DNA of 64,000 nucleotides from assembly GCF_006494425.1 (NCBI RefSeq), contig NZ_VHIV01000002.1, forward strand, positions 62,001 to 126,000. Direction: 5' to 3'. Made by a program: the position numbers and the translations under genes. This stretch comes from Bacillus dicomae (GTDB lineage Bacteria; Bacillota; Bacilli; Bacillales; Bacillaceae_G). Below, in pieces: positions 24,587 through 32,408 of the stretch; within the stretch, counting starts at the first letter, position 1; each line of letters begins with the position of its first letter. A model generated the notes under the pieces. That model ran no database searches, had not been told where the DNA came from, and saw nothing but the letters and a program-made list of their open reading frames with translations.

Positions 24587-24736
24587 CTATGAGTTCTCCT
24601 TATTATCTTTTGTATAAGGATTATCTTCTGGTTTATCAACAGAATGTTTATAAGCGTAGCCTTTATTAATCGTCATGACGGAGAGTACTAGTATGACTAG
24701 GACGATTATAATGCCGATAATTAATATTTTGAGCAT
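24587..24736 (-). CDS. ytzI: YtzI family small membrane protein
   Basis: The 49-residue product has one N-terminal helix (residues 3-21) followed by INKGYAYKHSVDKPEDN and a charged tail. The helix plus the YKHSVD motif match the YtzI family, found in the same neighbourhood in B. subtilis. ATG 24736 has AAAAGGAGGG upstream. Function is unknown. Downstream on the same strand lie the decaying DUF3953-type genes. Confidence 0.75.
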   Translation of the reverse strand: MLKILIIGIIIVLVILVLSVMTINKGYAYKHSVDKPEDNPYTKDNKENS

Positions 24737-24819
24737 AAAATCCCTCCTTTTCTTTATTTTACATAATTTTGTAATTGATGAAAACAATAGAAATTAAAAG
24801 GATGAAAGAAGGGTGTTAC

Positions 24820-25137
24820 ATGGAGCAGAAAAAAACATATTATATATCAATAGGAAACGGTCAAATTTCACAAGTGAAGACAGCGGATACGTATAATTTT
24901 GAGATTTCCGCAAATGATGAGGAAATTACGGAGTTAAGAGAGTACTTTGATCAAGCGTATGTAGAGGATTTAGGGTCATTTGTACGCTCCCACGTTCCAT
25001 TTATTGAGTATCATCACGATTCAAATAATGACCGATATGATGAACAACTACAAAAAGCATATAAAATGATTTACGATTTAGGAAATCATGAGACGAAAGA
25101 ATTAGTCGCGCAAATGGGAATAATCAATGGATTATAA
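24820..25137 (+). CDS. Uncharacterised 105-residue protein
   Basis: Starts at ATG 24820 (GAAGGGTG site; upstream in-frame ATGs have no site). The product is acidic and soluble, begins EQKKTYYISIGNGQIS and contains the segment ANDEEITELREYFDQAY and several His residues (EYHHD). No family recognised. It lies 84 bases ahead of ytkD in the same direction and could share its transcript. Confidence 0.7.
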   Translation: MEQKKTYYISIGNGQISQVKTADTYNFEISANDEEITELREYFDQAYVEDLGSFVRSHVPFIEYHHDSNNDRYDEQLQKAYKMIYDLGNHETKELVAQMGIINGL

Positions 25138-25221
25138 TTGGATAATATTATGCAGAAAAGCGAGAATATGCTACAATTTGTGGTAGGAAAAACTTGTAAC
25201 CATCAATAGGGGAGTAATGGC

Positions 25222-25701
25222 ATGTACAAATTTAAAGATTATTACCACAACACTGTACAATTATCGTTTGAACGTTATCCATTTTCTCCTGAGCCAAAGC
25301 ATGTTTGGGTTGTATGCCGGTACGGGGATCAATGGTTATTAACGCATCATTTACGTCGCGGTCTTGAATTTCCAGGTGGAAAAGTAGAACTAGGGGAAAC
25401 ACCGGAAGAAGCGGCAGTTCGAGAAGTTCATGAAGAAACCGGCGGCATAGTTTCTGATTTAACTTACTTAGGACAATATAAAGTATCTGGAAAAGACAAA
25501 ATAATCATTAAAAACATTTATTTTGCAACAATTAGTGCGGTAGAACAACATACGCATTACGAAGAAACGAAAGGATCTGTCCTATTAACAGACATTCCTG
25601 ACAACATTAAAACGGATAGAAAATTTAGCTTTATAATGCGCGACGATGTATTGGCGCGTACGATGAAACATATAGAAGAAATCGGCTGTTTTACGAAGTA
25701 A
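25222..25701 (+). CDS. ytkD: Nudix nucleoside triphosphatase YtkD
   Basis: The 159-residue protein has a full Nudix box: GGKVELGETPEEAA followed by REVHEETGG, with the metal-binding REVHEE core. B. subtilis YtkD hydrolyses 8-oxo-dGTP and other triphosphates and protects against oxidative mutation. The N-terminus MYKFKDYYHNTVQLSF fits. ATG 25222 follows AGGGGAG. A hairpin overlapping the stop (GAAATCGGC/GGCCGGTTTC, then T6) ends the transcript. Confidence 0.9.
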   Translation: MYKFKDYYHNTVQLSFERYPFSPEPKHVWVVCRYGDQWLLTHHLRRGLEFPGGKVELGETPEEAAVREVHEETGGIVSDLTYLGQYKVSGKDKIIIKNIYFATISAVEQHTHYEETKGSVLLTDIPDNIKTDRKFSFIMRDDVLARTMKHIEEIGCFTK

Positions 25702-25720
25702 AGTGGCCGGTTTCTTTTTT
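25678..25720 (+). terminator. ytkD terminator overlapping the coding end
   Basis: The 5' arm GAAATCGGC lies in the last codons; the 3' arm GGCCGGTTTC is followed by TTTTTT. Confidence 0.6.
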
Positions 25721-25813
25721 ATTTGTAAGAATAAATGTAAATACATCTTTATATATATATGTATATAATATACAATTTTTGTGAAGATATATTTGCATTT
25801 TAGGAGGGGGAAG

Positions 25814-26350
25814 ATGGATAACAGAAAAGAAACGACTGTTACTGTTTCGATGGTTAAATTAAATATCTATGCATTTCTTATAATATTCGCTTTGGCGTTT
25901 GGAATTGGTTATTTGCATATATTTCTTTCAGGCGGGGTTCAATTTGAATTTACATTGCCCGTTATGTTTCTTTTGATTATTGGAATGATTGTCCTCATTT
26001 GTATTCATGAAGCGATACATTTAATAGGGTTTCGCTATATCGGAGGTGTTCCGTGGAGTGAACTAACATGGGGCGTCAATTGGAAATTAGGTGTAGCATA
26101 CGCTCATTCTAAAAAAGAAATTACAGTAAAGCAAATGAAGAAAGTGTTAATGTTACCGTTTTTACCGACTGGAATTTTGCCAATTGTATTGGGATTAGTT
26201 ATGAATCTGGAGCCACTCTCATTTTTAGGAATCTTACTAACAGCGAGTTGTATCGGTGACATTGCCTTATATCAAAAAGTTTCAAAGTTTCCAGATGATG
26301 CGCAAGTTAAGGATCATCCGAGTAAACCGCAGTTTACAGTATATGAGTAA
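25814..26350 (+). CDS. DUF3267 membrane metalloprotease-like protein
   Basis: The 178-residue protein has four to five helices and an HEAIH motif at 65-69 at the end of the second helix, followed by IGFRYIGG. This is the DUF3267 family, which resembles site-2-type membrane zinc proteases. Proteolysis has not been shown for the family in general. The ATG at 25814 has TTAGGAGGGGG. Ends in a hairpin at 26360-26390. Confidence 0.82.
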   Translation: MDNRKETTVTVSMVKLNIYAFLIIFALAFGIGYLHIFLSGGVQFEFTLPVMFLLIIGMIVLICIHEAIHLIGFRYIGGVPWSELTWGVNWKLGVAYAHSKKEITVKQMKKVLMLPFLPTGILPIVLGLVMNLEPLSFLGILLTASCIGDIALYQKVSKFPDDAQVKDHPSKPQFTVYE

Positions 26351-26359
26351 TAAAGGAAG

Positions 26360-26390
26360 AGGAGGCGTTCGGGAAACGAAGCCTCCTTTT
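26360..26390. terminator. Terminator between convergent genes
   Basis: AGGAGGC pairs with GCCTCCT and a T-run follows on the plus strand; serves the DUF3267 gene and perhaps the HAD gene. Confidence 0.7.
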
Positions 26391-26391
26391 A

Positions 26392-27066
26392 CTATTGTCT
26401 TGTTTTTGTCTCTATCTCTAAAAAAGAAAGCACCTCCAACAAATCATCCACCACACGCGAATGCTCAAAATCACCCCAAAATGAATCTCTTTTCCAAACA
26501 CCAAGAATCCCTACTTGTTCAGAACCCAGTACATCATTTTTAGGATGATCCCCAACGTAAAGACATTCTGTGGCCTTAACATCTAGCTTTTTTAAAGCTC
26601 GTTCGAAAATTTCAGGATGCGGTTTTTTAATTCCTTCCGCTTCTGAAACGAGAATTGTATTTGTATACGTATGTATGTTTAGTGCGCGAAGATTGTTTAT
26701 TTGAAAGTCAGTAAAGCCGTTTGTGATAATACCAATTTTAATATTTTGTTGTGTTAAACGTTGAAGTAATTCATGCATGTTTTGGAAAGGGATACAATGA
26801 TGTTGAAAATTTGTAATGTAGTCGTGCAGCAGTTGCTCTTGCGTTAAAGTAGTGATGTTGTATTCGGAAAGGAGAGTAGCATATACTTTATCCTTCCACG
26901 TATAGCCATTATTATCGAGTGCAAGAAATCGAGAACAATACTCGAATGTTTCTATGCTCATTAAGTGAGAGGCAAAGCGATTATATTGATCATGAATAAA
27001 TTGTTCTAAAGATTGGCGCCGATCTAATAATGTTCCATCTAAATCGAATAAGACTGCCCGAATCAT
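26392..27066 (-). CDS. HAD superfamily hydrolase (subfamily IA, YjjG-like)
   Basis: The 224-residue phosphatase has motif I DLDGTLLD (residues 8-15), motif II ITNG in IGIITNGFTDFQ, the Lys of motif III in GIKKPHPEIF and motif IV VGDHPKNDVLG. The long helical cap after motif I is of subfamily IA type, as in pyrimidine nucleotidases YjjG/YfnB. Substrate cannot be fixed. ATG 27066 has AAGGAGG. A bcr1 copy stands directly upstream, between this gene and the divergent lipoprotein gene. Confidence 0.87.
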   Translation of the reverse strand: MIRAVLFDLDGTLLDRRQSLEQFIHDQYNRFASHLMSIETFEYCSRFLALDNNGYTWKDKVYATLLSEYNITTLTQEQLLHDYITNFQHHCIPFQNMHELLQRLTQQNIKIGIITNGFTDFQINNLRALNIHTYTNTILVSEAEGIKKPHPEIFERALKKLDVKATECLYVGDHPKNDVLGSEQVGILGVWKRDSFWGDFEHSRVVDDLLEVLSFLEIETKTRQ

Positions 27067-27083
27067 GGGGAACCTCCTTACAG

Positions 27084-27240
27084 TTTATCCCACTTTAATG
27101 GGCAGTAAGACCCCCGCCTCAAAATTCAGCGCAAGCAAAGAATTTAGGTGGGGGATCAACTGCCCATAAAAGTCCGATTGGTTCAACTAATAATCAGTAG
27201 GGGATGAAGAAAACCCCCACTGATTAAAGTTTCACTTTAT
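27084..27240 (+). repeat. bcr1 element, copy 2
   Basis: TTTAT at 27084-27088 and 27236-27240 frame the usual bcr1 body (TAATGGGCAGTAAGACCCCC, ACTGCCCATAAAAGTCCG). It lies in the divergent promoter region of the HAD and lipoprotein genes. A G-to-A change disturbs the second hairpin (CAGTAGGGG). Confidence 0.9.
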
Positions 27241-27310
27241 ATAATTCATTATCGCATATTCGTTAAAAAGTGATTATGATATTTTTTAGAATGGAATAAT
27301 GGAGGACTGT

Positions 27311-28426
27311 ATGAAGAGACTGTATGGCAAGTTAGTAGGGGTTATCGTTGCAATCGGCTTACTAGCAGGATGCGAAAGTTCTATGAAGAGTGTGAAAGAA
27401 AAAGAAGTGTGTAAAACAGACGAAGAATGTGTGGGAATAGGAGATAAGAAACTTCAAAAAGTATATAAAAAAATAGATGGATTATCTGAGCTTGAAGCAG
27501 TAGAAGATTATGAAATAGAAGAGCATGAAAGTGCGGATATGAAAAAGGTAGAGCAGAAAAAAGAAGATGATGATGAAAATTATTTCTTTTTAGCTTCTTA
27601 TTATATTGATGGTGACGAAATTGTAGATCCTTATTTTGAAAAAATAGAACGGAAACGTTTAAATAAAGTATTCGCTGAAGATAAAGAAGCGAAAGAAGAG
27701 GTGCTACAACAACGTCAAGATAGAGGGTATCATGAAGACTTATGGGATATGTATCGTACGCTCATTCCAGCTAAATATCGCGGGAATATAACAGAATTTG
27801 ATCTAATAACGGATGGTTATGACGGTGTTGTTGCTCACGTTATGCCTAGTATAGAGAATCCGAAAGAATGGACTCTTAGCTTAGATACGCTTGATTCTGC
27901 AGTAAATATCGATGAAGTGATGAAAACATTAATTCATGAGACGGCTCATGTGTTGACGCTCGGGCATAAGCAAATACCAGTAGATGAAAACTATGTAAAG
28001 GATTTTGAAGAGGATAAAGATATTTCAACGTACCGAAATAAATGTGGAAATCTTTTCTTACAAGAGGGATGTGCGAAGGAGAAATCTTATATTAATCAAT
28101 TTTATAATTCTTTCTGGAAGCCTATTGAGCAGGAGTGGACAGAAAAGAAAGTAGAAGAAAGTGAAGAAACTCAAATTGAATTTTTTAAAGAAAAGCATGA
28201 TGAGTTTGTATCACAGTATGGAACGACAAATATAGCGGAAGATATTGCAGATACATTTACAGCGTTTATTTTGCAAGATTCCAAAAAGGTGAAAGAAGGA
28301 TCGGAGTTAAAGTATAAAAAAATTGCCTTTTTCTATCAATTCCCTGAGCTTGTAAAAATGAGAGCCGAAGTGTTGTCGAGATTATATGATGTTTCGAAAA
28401 CGATAGAACAACAAAGGGGACACTAA
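27311..28426 (+). CDS. Lipoprotein with zinc-metalloprotease motif
   Basis: The 371-residue product has a lipoprotein signal (LLAGC, Cys21) and a long Glu/Lys-rich region. A putative protease domain contains HETAH at 209-213 (LIHETAHVLTLGH), with a further conserved-looking stretch EDIADTFTAFIL that could supply a third ligand (Glu). Cysteines in NKCGNLFLQEGCAKE may form a disulphide. It would sit on the outer membrane face. ATG 27311 follows GGAGGACTGT. The substrate is unknown; I have seen no close characterised relative. Confidence 0.75.
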   Translation: MKRLYGKLVGVIVAIGLLAGCESSMKSVKEKEVCKTDEECVGIGDKKLQKVYKKIDGLSELEAVEDYEIEEHESADMKKVEQKKEDDDENYFFLASYYIDGDEIVDPYFEKIERKRLNKVFAEDKEAKEEVLQQRQDRGYHEDLWDMYRTLIPAKYRGNITEFDLITDGYDGVVAHVMPSIENPKEWTLSLDTLDSAVNIDEVMKTLIHETAHVLTLGHKQIPVDENYVKDFEEDKDISTYRNKCGNLFLQEGCAKEKSYINQFYNSFWKPIEQEWTEKKVEESEETQIEFFKEKHDEFVSQYGTTNIAEDIADTFTAFILQDSKKVKEGSELKYKKIAFFYQFPELVKMRAEVLSRLYDVSKTIEQQRGH

Positions 28427-28641
28427 TGCGAGTTATATATTTTAGCTAAGAAAATGTAAAGAATTTTAGTTCTTTGCGTTTTTTTATGTTGATAAAATTG
28501 AAAATTCTGTCTTTTCTTAAAAAAGAAGAAGGAACTGGCGTTATAAAATAGAATTAGTATAAAAATGTCACAAATTAGACACAATTATAATGCGCATATT
28601 GTAGGGGCTATAAGTTTACTCTCGAGGAGGTAATGAAACGT

Positions 28642-28869
28642 ATGAAAACGATTCTTGCTGTTGCTGGTCTCATTTGGGTAATGTCTCACGGTTTTCCGAT
28701 TTTTGAAGGGGAGCAAATTCGTAGTGCATTAAATAAAAAGTATGATGATTATCATGTGATAGATCGAAAAGAAAATGTCGTTACAGTACGTGTGAAAGAT
28801 TGTTTCCATACAGTTACGGTTGCGAATGGCAACGTTACAAATGAAACAAAGATGTGTGATAAAAGATAG
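28642..28869 (+). CDS. Small exported protein, unknown function
   Basis: A product of 75 residues with an N-terminal hydrophobic signal or anchor (about residues 3-18), then a small domain with two Cys (VKDCFHTV and TKMCDK) that could pair outside the cell. Two ATGs are possible: 28633, only two bases from GAGGAGG, and 28642, eleven bases away; I prefer 28642. A hairpin at 28871-28914 follows. No family recognised. Confidence 0.65.
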   Translation: MKTILAVAGLIWVMSHGFPIFEGEQIRSALNKKYDDYHVIDRKENVVTVRVKDCFHTVTVANGNVTNETKMCDKR

Positions 28870-28870
28870 A

Positions 28871-28914
28871 AAAAGAAGCTGACTATAGCGTATCGCCCTA
28901 AGTCAGCTTCTTTT
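28871..28914. terminator. Bidirectional terminator between the small exported protein and ytlD
   Basis: AAAAGAAGCTGACT pairs with AGTCAGCTTCTTTT; the right arm contains the ytlD stop codon. Confidence 0.8.
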
Positions 28915-29709
28915 TCGTTTTCCAATTAGAAGTTTTTCAAATGCTTCAACAAACACATACATCAGTGTTGCGAGGACACAGGTGAGTAGTACACTCAGTA
29001 AGACGAGTGTGAAATTAAATACTTGGAAGCCGTAGCTAATTAAGTAGCCAAGTCCTTGTTTAGAGACGAGGAGTTCGCCGAATATAACACCGACCCATGA
29101 TAAACCAACATTCACTTTTAACGTTGAAATAATTGCCGGGAAGGATGCAGGGAGAACTACTTGCTTATAACATTGCCATTTATTTGCGCCAAATGTGTCC
29201 ATCACTTTGATATAGTTTGAATCGACTTCTTGAAATGCACTATAAATAACGAGAATGGTAATGATGATGGAAATGATTACTCCCATGGCAATCGACGAAG
29301 AAATATTAGGACCGAAGATGACAATGATAATAGGACCAAGTGCCACTTTTGGCATGGCGTTTAGGACGACGAGATATGGATCAAGTACGCGGGCGAGAAG
29401 TGGTATCCACCAAAGTAAAGTCGCGATAATAGCACCGAGAACTGTTCCAAGAATGAAGCCTACTCCTGTTTCAAGTAATGTCGTCCATATGTGAACCCAA
29501 AGCGAATTGTCCATCCATTTACTAAGGAAGAGCTCCCAAATGCTTGAAGGCGAGCTAAAGAGTAAAGGATCAATCCACTCTTTTTTGCTAGCTATTTCCC
29601 ATAGTGCAAAGAAAAGAATGAGCAGTAAAAGTTGTAAAGACCGGGATAACCATGCACGCTGGCGTTCTTTTTTTCGAAACTGTTCATGTAGTTGTTTTAT
29701 ATTATCCAA
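28903..29709 (-). CDS. ytlD: ABC transporter permease YtlD
   Basis: The 268-residue membrane protein belongs to the SsuC/TauC/ThiX type with five to six helices and the EAA-like loop [21 protein letters not shown] (here [18 protein letters not shown]). I start it at TTG 29709, which overlaps the ytlC stop (TTGGATAA) and has AAGGAG ten bases upstream; the longer ATG form would overlap ytlC by 55 bases. It is the last gene of the ytlA-C-D operon. Confidence 0.88.
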   Translation of the reverse strand: MDNIKQLHEQFRKKERQRAWLSRSLQLLLLILFFALWEIASKKEWIDPLLFSSPSSIWELFLSKWMDNSLWVHIWTTLLETGVGFILGTVLGAIIATLLWWIPLLARVLDPYLVVLNAMPKVALGPIIIVIFGPNISSSIAMGVIISIIITILVIYSAFQEVDSNYIKVMDTFGANKWQCYKQVVLPASFPAIISTLKVNVGLSWVGVIFGELLVSKQGLGYLISYGFQVFNFTLVLLSVLLTCVLATLMYVFVEAFEKLLIGKRKRS

Positions 29710-30466
29710 GGCGTTCCAACTCCTTCCATATATCTTGGAAGAGGGATGGGAAGTCATGGTGGTGGCGCGATTCTAACGGTGATAAGGAACGGATGCTTTC
29801 TGGGACGATAAATGTCTTGGCAATTTTTCCAGGGTTCGCTTGTAGTAAATAAATACGATCACTCATCGCAATTGCTTCTTCGATATCATGTGTCACGAGT
29901 AGTGAAGTTTTTTTATATTTGCGTAGTAAGCTGAAAACGAGATCTTCTAGTTTCAATTTCGTTTGATAATCGAGCGCTGAGAATGGTTCATCTAGCAATA
30001 AAATTTTCGGATCGGTCGCTAACGTTCGAACGAGAGCGGCACGTTGGCGCATACCGCCGGAAAGTTCGCGAGGGTATTGATCTTCTACATCATGTAGGCC
30101 GACTTGCTTTAAAAGCTGTAAAGTATGTTCTTTCGTCTGTTCATCGTACATTTTTCGGGTGTGAAGCCCAAGCATTATATTTTCTTCAATTGTCTTCCAA
30201 GGGAACAAGTAATCTTGCTGCAACATATACCCCATAGATGGAGTTTTTGTTGTAATGGGCTCACCATCTAAAAAGACGATACCTTCAATTGGGTCGAGCA
30301 ACCCGGCAATAATGGAAAGGAGTGTCGTTTTGCCGCAACCACTTGGACCGAGTATAGAAATAAATTCGCCTTCTTCCACTTGTAAGCTCATATCTTCGAG
30401 AATCAGTTTGGCATTCTCTTTTGCGAAAAAACAGTGAGAAACGTTACGTATTTGTAAAAAGCTCAT
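29702..30466 (-). CDS. ytlC: ABC transporter ATP-binding protein YtlC
   Basis: The 254-residue ATPase has Walker [10 protein letters not shown] (about 40-48), the signature [13 protein letters not shown], Walker B ILLLDEPF and the switch His in LLVTHD. The SsuB/TauB/ThiZ type is clear. It sits between ytlA and ytlD, 11 bases after the ytlA stop. Confidence 0.93.
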   Translation of the reverse strand: MSFLQIRNVSHCFFAKENAKLILEDMSLQVEEGEFISILGPSGCGKTTLLSIIAGLLDPIEGIVFLDGEPITTKTPSMGYMLQQDYLFPWKTIEENIMLGLHTRKMYDEQTKEHTLQLLKQVGLHDVEDQYPRELSGGMRQRAALVRTLATDPKILLLDEPFSALDYQTKLKLEDLVFSLLRKYKKTSLLVTHDIEEAIAMSDRIYLLQANPGKIAKTFIVPESIRSLSPLESRHHHDFPSLFQDIWKELERLG

Positions 30467-30477
30467 ACACTTCGCCT

Positions 30478-31485
30478 CTATTTCTTAATAACGCTTTCGG
30501 CAATTTTTGTATTGACGAGCGCTTCATGTGGAACTTCTTTTTGTAATTCGCCAGCTTCTTTCATAATCGTTTGGAGCTGTTTCCATTCTTCAGCATCTAA
30601 TAGTGGATTTGTCGCATAAGAATGTTGCTTTTTATACCGTTCAATTACTTTTACAGTAATGTCTTTTGAAGTGTCTTTAAATAACGGAGAAACGACATCA
30701 GCAATCTCTTCTGGGCTATGTGTATCAACCCATTGTTGTGCTTTGTAGAGAGCACGTGTGAACTTTTCAGCAGCAGCTTTATCCTTTTTTAAGAAACTTT
30801 CTTTTGCCATGAACGATGTATAAGGAACAGTTCCAGATTCATTTCCGAACGAAGCGACGATATAACCTTTACCTTCTTTTTCGAATATACTTGCAGTTGG
30901 TTCAAAGAGCTGTACAAATTCTCCCGTGCCAGATGCATAGGCATTGGCAATGTTAGCAAACTCGATGTTTTGAATTAAGTTTGTATCTTTTTTAGGATCA
31001 ATGCCATTTTTCTTTAAAACGTATTCTCCAACCATTTGAGGCATGCCGCCTTTACGCTGTCCTAAAAACGTAACACCTTTTACGTCATTCCAATTGAAAG
31101 AGTCTAATTTTTTACGTGAAACTAAAAATGTTCCATCTGTTTGTGTAAGCTGTGCGAAGTTAATGACAGGGTCTTTTGCGCCTTGTTGATGAACGTAAAT
31201 AGACGTTTCAGAACCAACGAGAGCAATATCAATTCCGCCAGATAATAGAGCCGTCATCGTTTTATCTCCGCCAGCTGTTGTTTGGAGGCTAATATTTAAT
31301 CCTTCATCTTTAAAAAATCCTTTTTCAATCCCGACATATAACGGGGCATAGAAGAGAGAATGGGTAACTTCGCCGACGCGAACGTTTTGAGTTTGTTCTT
31401 TCGTACCTTCTTTTTTACTACTACAAGCAGTAAATGTGAAAACAGCTAGTAACATGATGCAAAAAACAGCTATTAATTTTTTCAC
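30478..31485 (-). CDS. ytlA: ABC transporter substrate-binding lipoprotein YtlA
   Basis: The 335-residue product is a NMT1/THI5/SsuA-type binding protein with a lipoprotein signal ending TFTAC. The mature N-terminus QNVRVGEVTHSLFYAPLYVG and TAGGDKTMTALLSGGIDIAL are family features. The start is GTG 31485 with AGGAGGTGTCATATA; the frame extends upstream but without a site. Family ligands include aliphatic sulfonates and thiamine precursors; no riboswitch was recognised in the leader, so the ligand is open. Confidence 0.9.
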   Translation of the reverse strand: MKKLIAVFCIMLLAVFTFTACSSKKEGTKEQTQNVRVGEVTHSLFYAPLYVGIEKGFFKDEGLNISLQTTAGGDKTMTALLSGGIDIALVGSETSIYVHQQGAKDPVINFAQLTQTDGTFLVSRKKLDSFNWNDVKGVTFLGQRKGGMPQMVGEYVLKKNGIDPKKDTNLIQNIEFANIANAYASGTGEFVQLFEPTASIFEKEGKGYIVASFGNESGTVPYTSFMAKESFLKKDKAAAEKFTRALYKAQQWVDTHSPEEIADVVSPLFKDTSKDITVKVIERYKKQHSYATNPLLDAEEWKQLQTIMKEAGELQKEVPHEALVNTKIAESVIKK

Positions 31486-31605
31486 TATATGACACCTCCT
31501 AGAAGTCACTCTACAAGCATGATATGTAGGTAAGTGCCCATATGTGAGTGTAGATAGCAGGAATTTTTTTGGTGATAAAGAAGTACAAATATAAGGGGTG
31601 ATAAA

Positions 31606-31902
31606 ATGGATTACGAATATGATGATAGCGTACATTTACATCTTGATTATTTCGGAACGGAATGTGATATGGAATCGATTGCTTATAAGCGGAAGAATGA
31701 AGACGTGTGGGATGTGTATTTTAATTTTGGGGCATATGGTCTTCAGAAAGACGAGATTGAGACAGGTAAATTTATGGACGAATATGCTGGTCATTACGTT
31801 TTCTCTGTACATGCTCGTGATCTTAGCTGGGAATTTGGAAGTGCTCAATTTGAAGAGTGGGTTTTGAGACATCAGCTAGTAGAAAAATCGCTGCAAAAAT
31901 AG
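31606..31902 (+). CDS. Uncharacterised acidic 98-residue protein
   Basis: Starts at ATG 31606 after AAGGGGTG. The product is very acidic and aromatic (MDYEYDDSVHLHLDYFG) and ends with a basic helix. It has no membrane segment. No family recognised. A small membrane protein gene follows 11 bases after its stop, so the two form an operon, divergent from ytlACD. Confidence 0.65.
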   Translation: MDYEYDDSVHLHLDYFGTECDMESIAYKRKNEDVWDVYFNFGAYGLQKDEIETGKFMDEYAGHYVFSVHARDLSWEFGSAQFEEWVLRHQLVEKSLQK

Positions 31903-31913
31903 GGAGGAATTTT

Positions 31914-32144
31914 GTGGTCGATTTTCTCATTTTATTGTTTATTTTCGTAGTCGGATTTTTTATTATACAAGTACTTGTTTACCGATTTGCAAAGAAAAAC
32001 ATTCAAAAATATACAAAAATAAAATGGGTTCATATATGGTTAGATATGAATATGAAAAAAGGACCGAGATTAGATCTTTTTGATTTTGTATTTATCGTAC
32101 TTGTATGTATTATATGGAAAGTATGGATGTATTCTCTTCTATAA
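31914..32144 (+). CDS. Small membrane protein, second gene of a two-gene unit
   Basis: I start it at GTG 31914 (GGGAGGAATTTT site). The 76-residue product has an N-terminal helix (about 3-22), a basic middle (YRFAKKNIQKYTKIK) and a C-terminal helix. A terminator follows at 32175-32205. No family recognised. Confidence 0.6.
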   Translation: MVDFLILLFIFVVGFFIIQVLVYRFAKKNIQKYTKIKWVHIWLDMNMKKGPRLDLFDFVFIVLVCIIWKVWMYSLL

Positions 32145-32174
32145 TAAAATTACTCATATCTGTTAGAATGAAGG

Positions 32175-32205
32175 AGAACCTGTCAGTGTCGGCAGGTTCT
32201 TTTTT
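32175..32205 (+). terminator. Terminator after the small membrane protein
   Basis: AGAACCTG pairs with CAGGTTCT, followed by TTTTTT. Confidence 0.8.
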
Positions 32206-32408
32206 TATGGTAATCATTTTGTGAAGCGTAGTTCATTTATACTACTAGAATATAGAGATGAAGAAGTTGAATTTTTTAAGGGGAAATTAAGGATACACGT
32301 GTATAATACAAACACATAGGGAGACTAACTGTATACAAATATGTTATTTTGTATAGGACAATATGTTTGTTGATGCGAGACGAAGGGGTAAAGGAAAGAG
32401 GGAATAAA

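Noticed and set aside
31486-31600. Riboswitch in front of ytlA
   Set aside because: A weak stem (CTACA/TGTAG) is present, but none of the TPP, S-box or other known motifs is seen.
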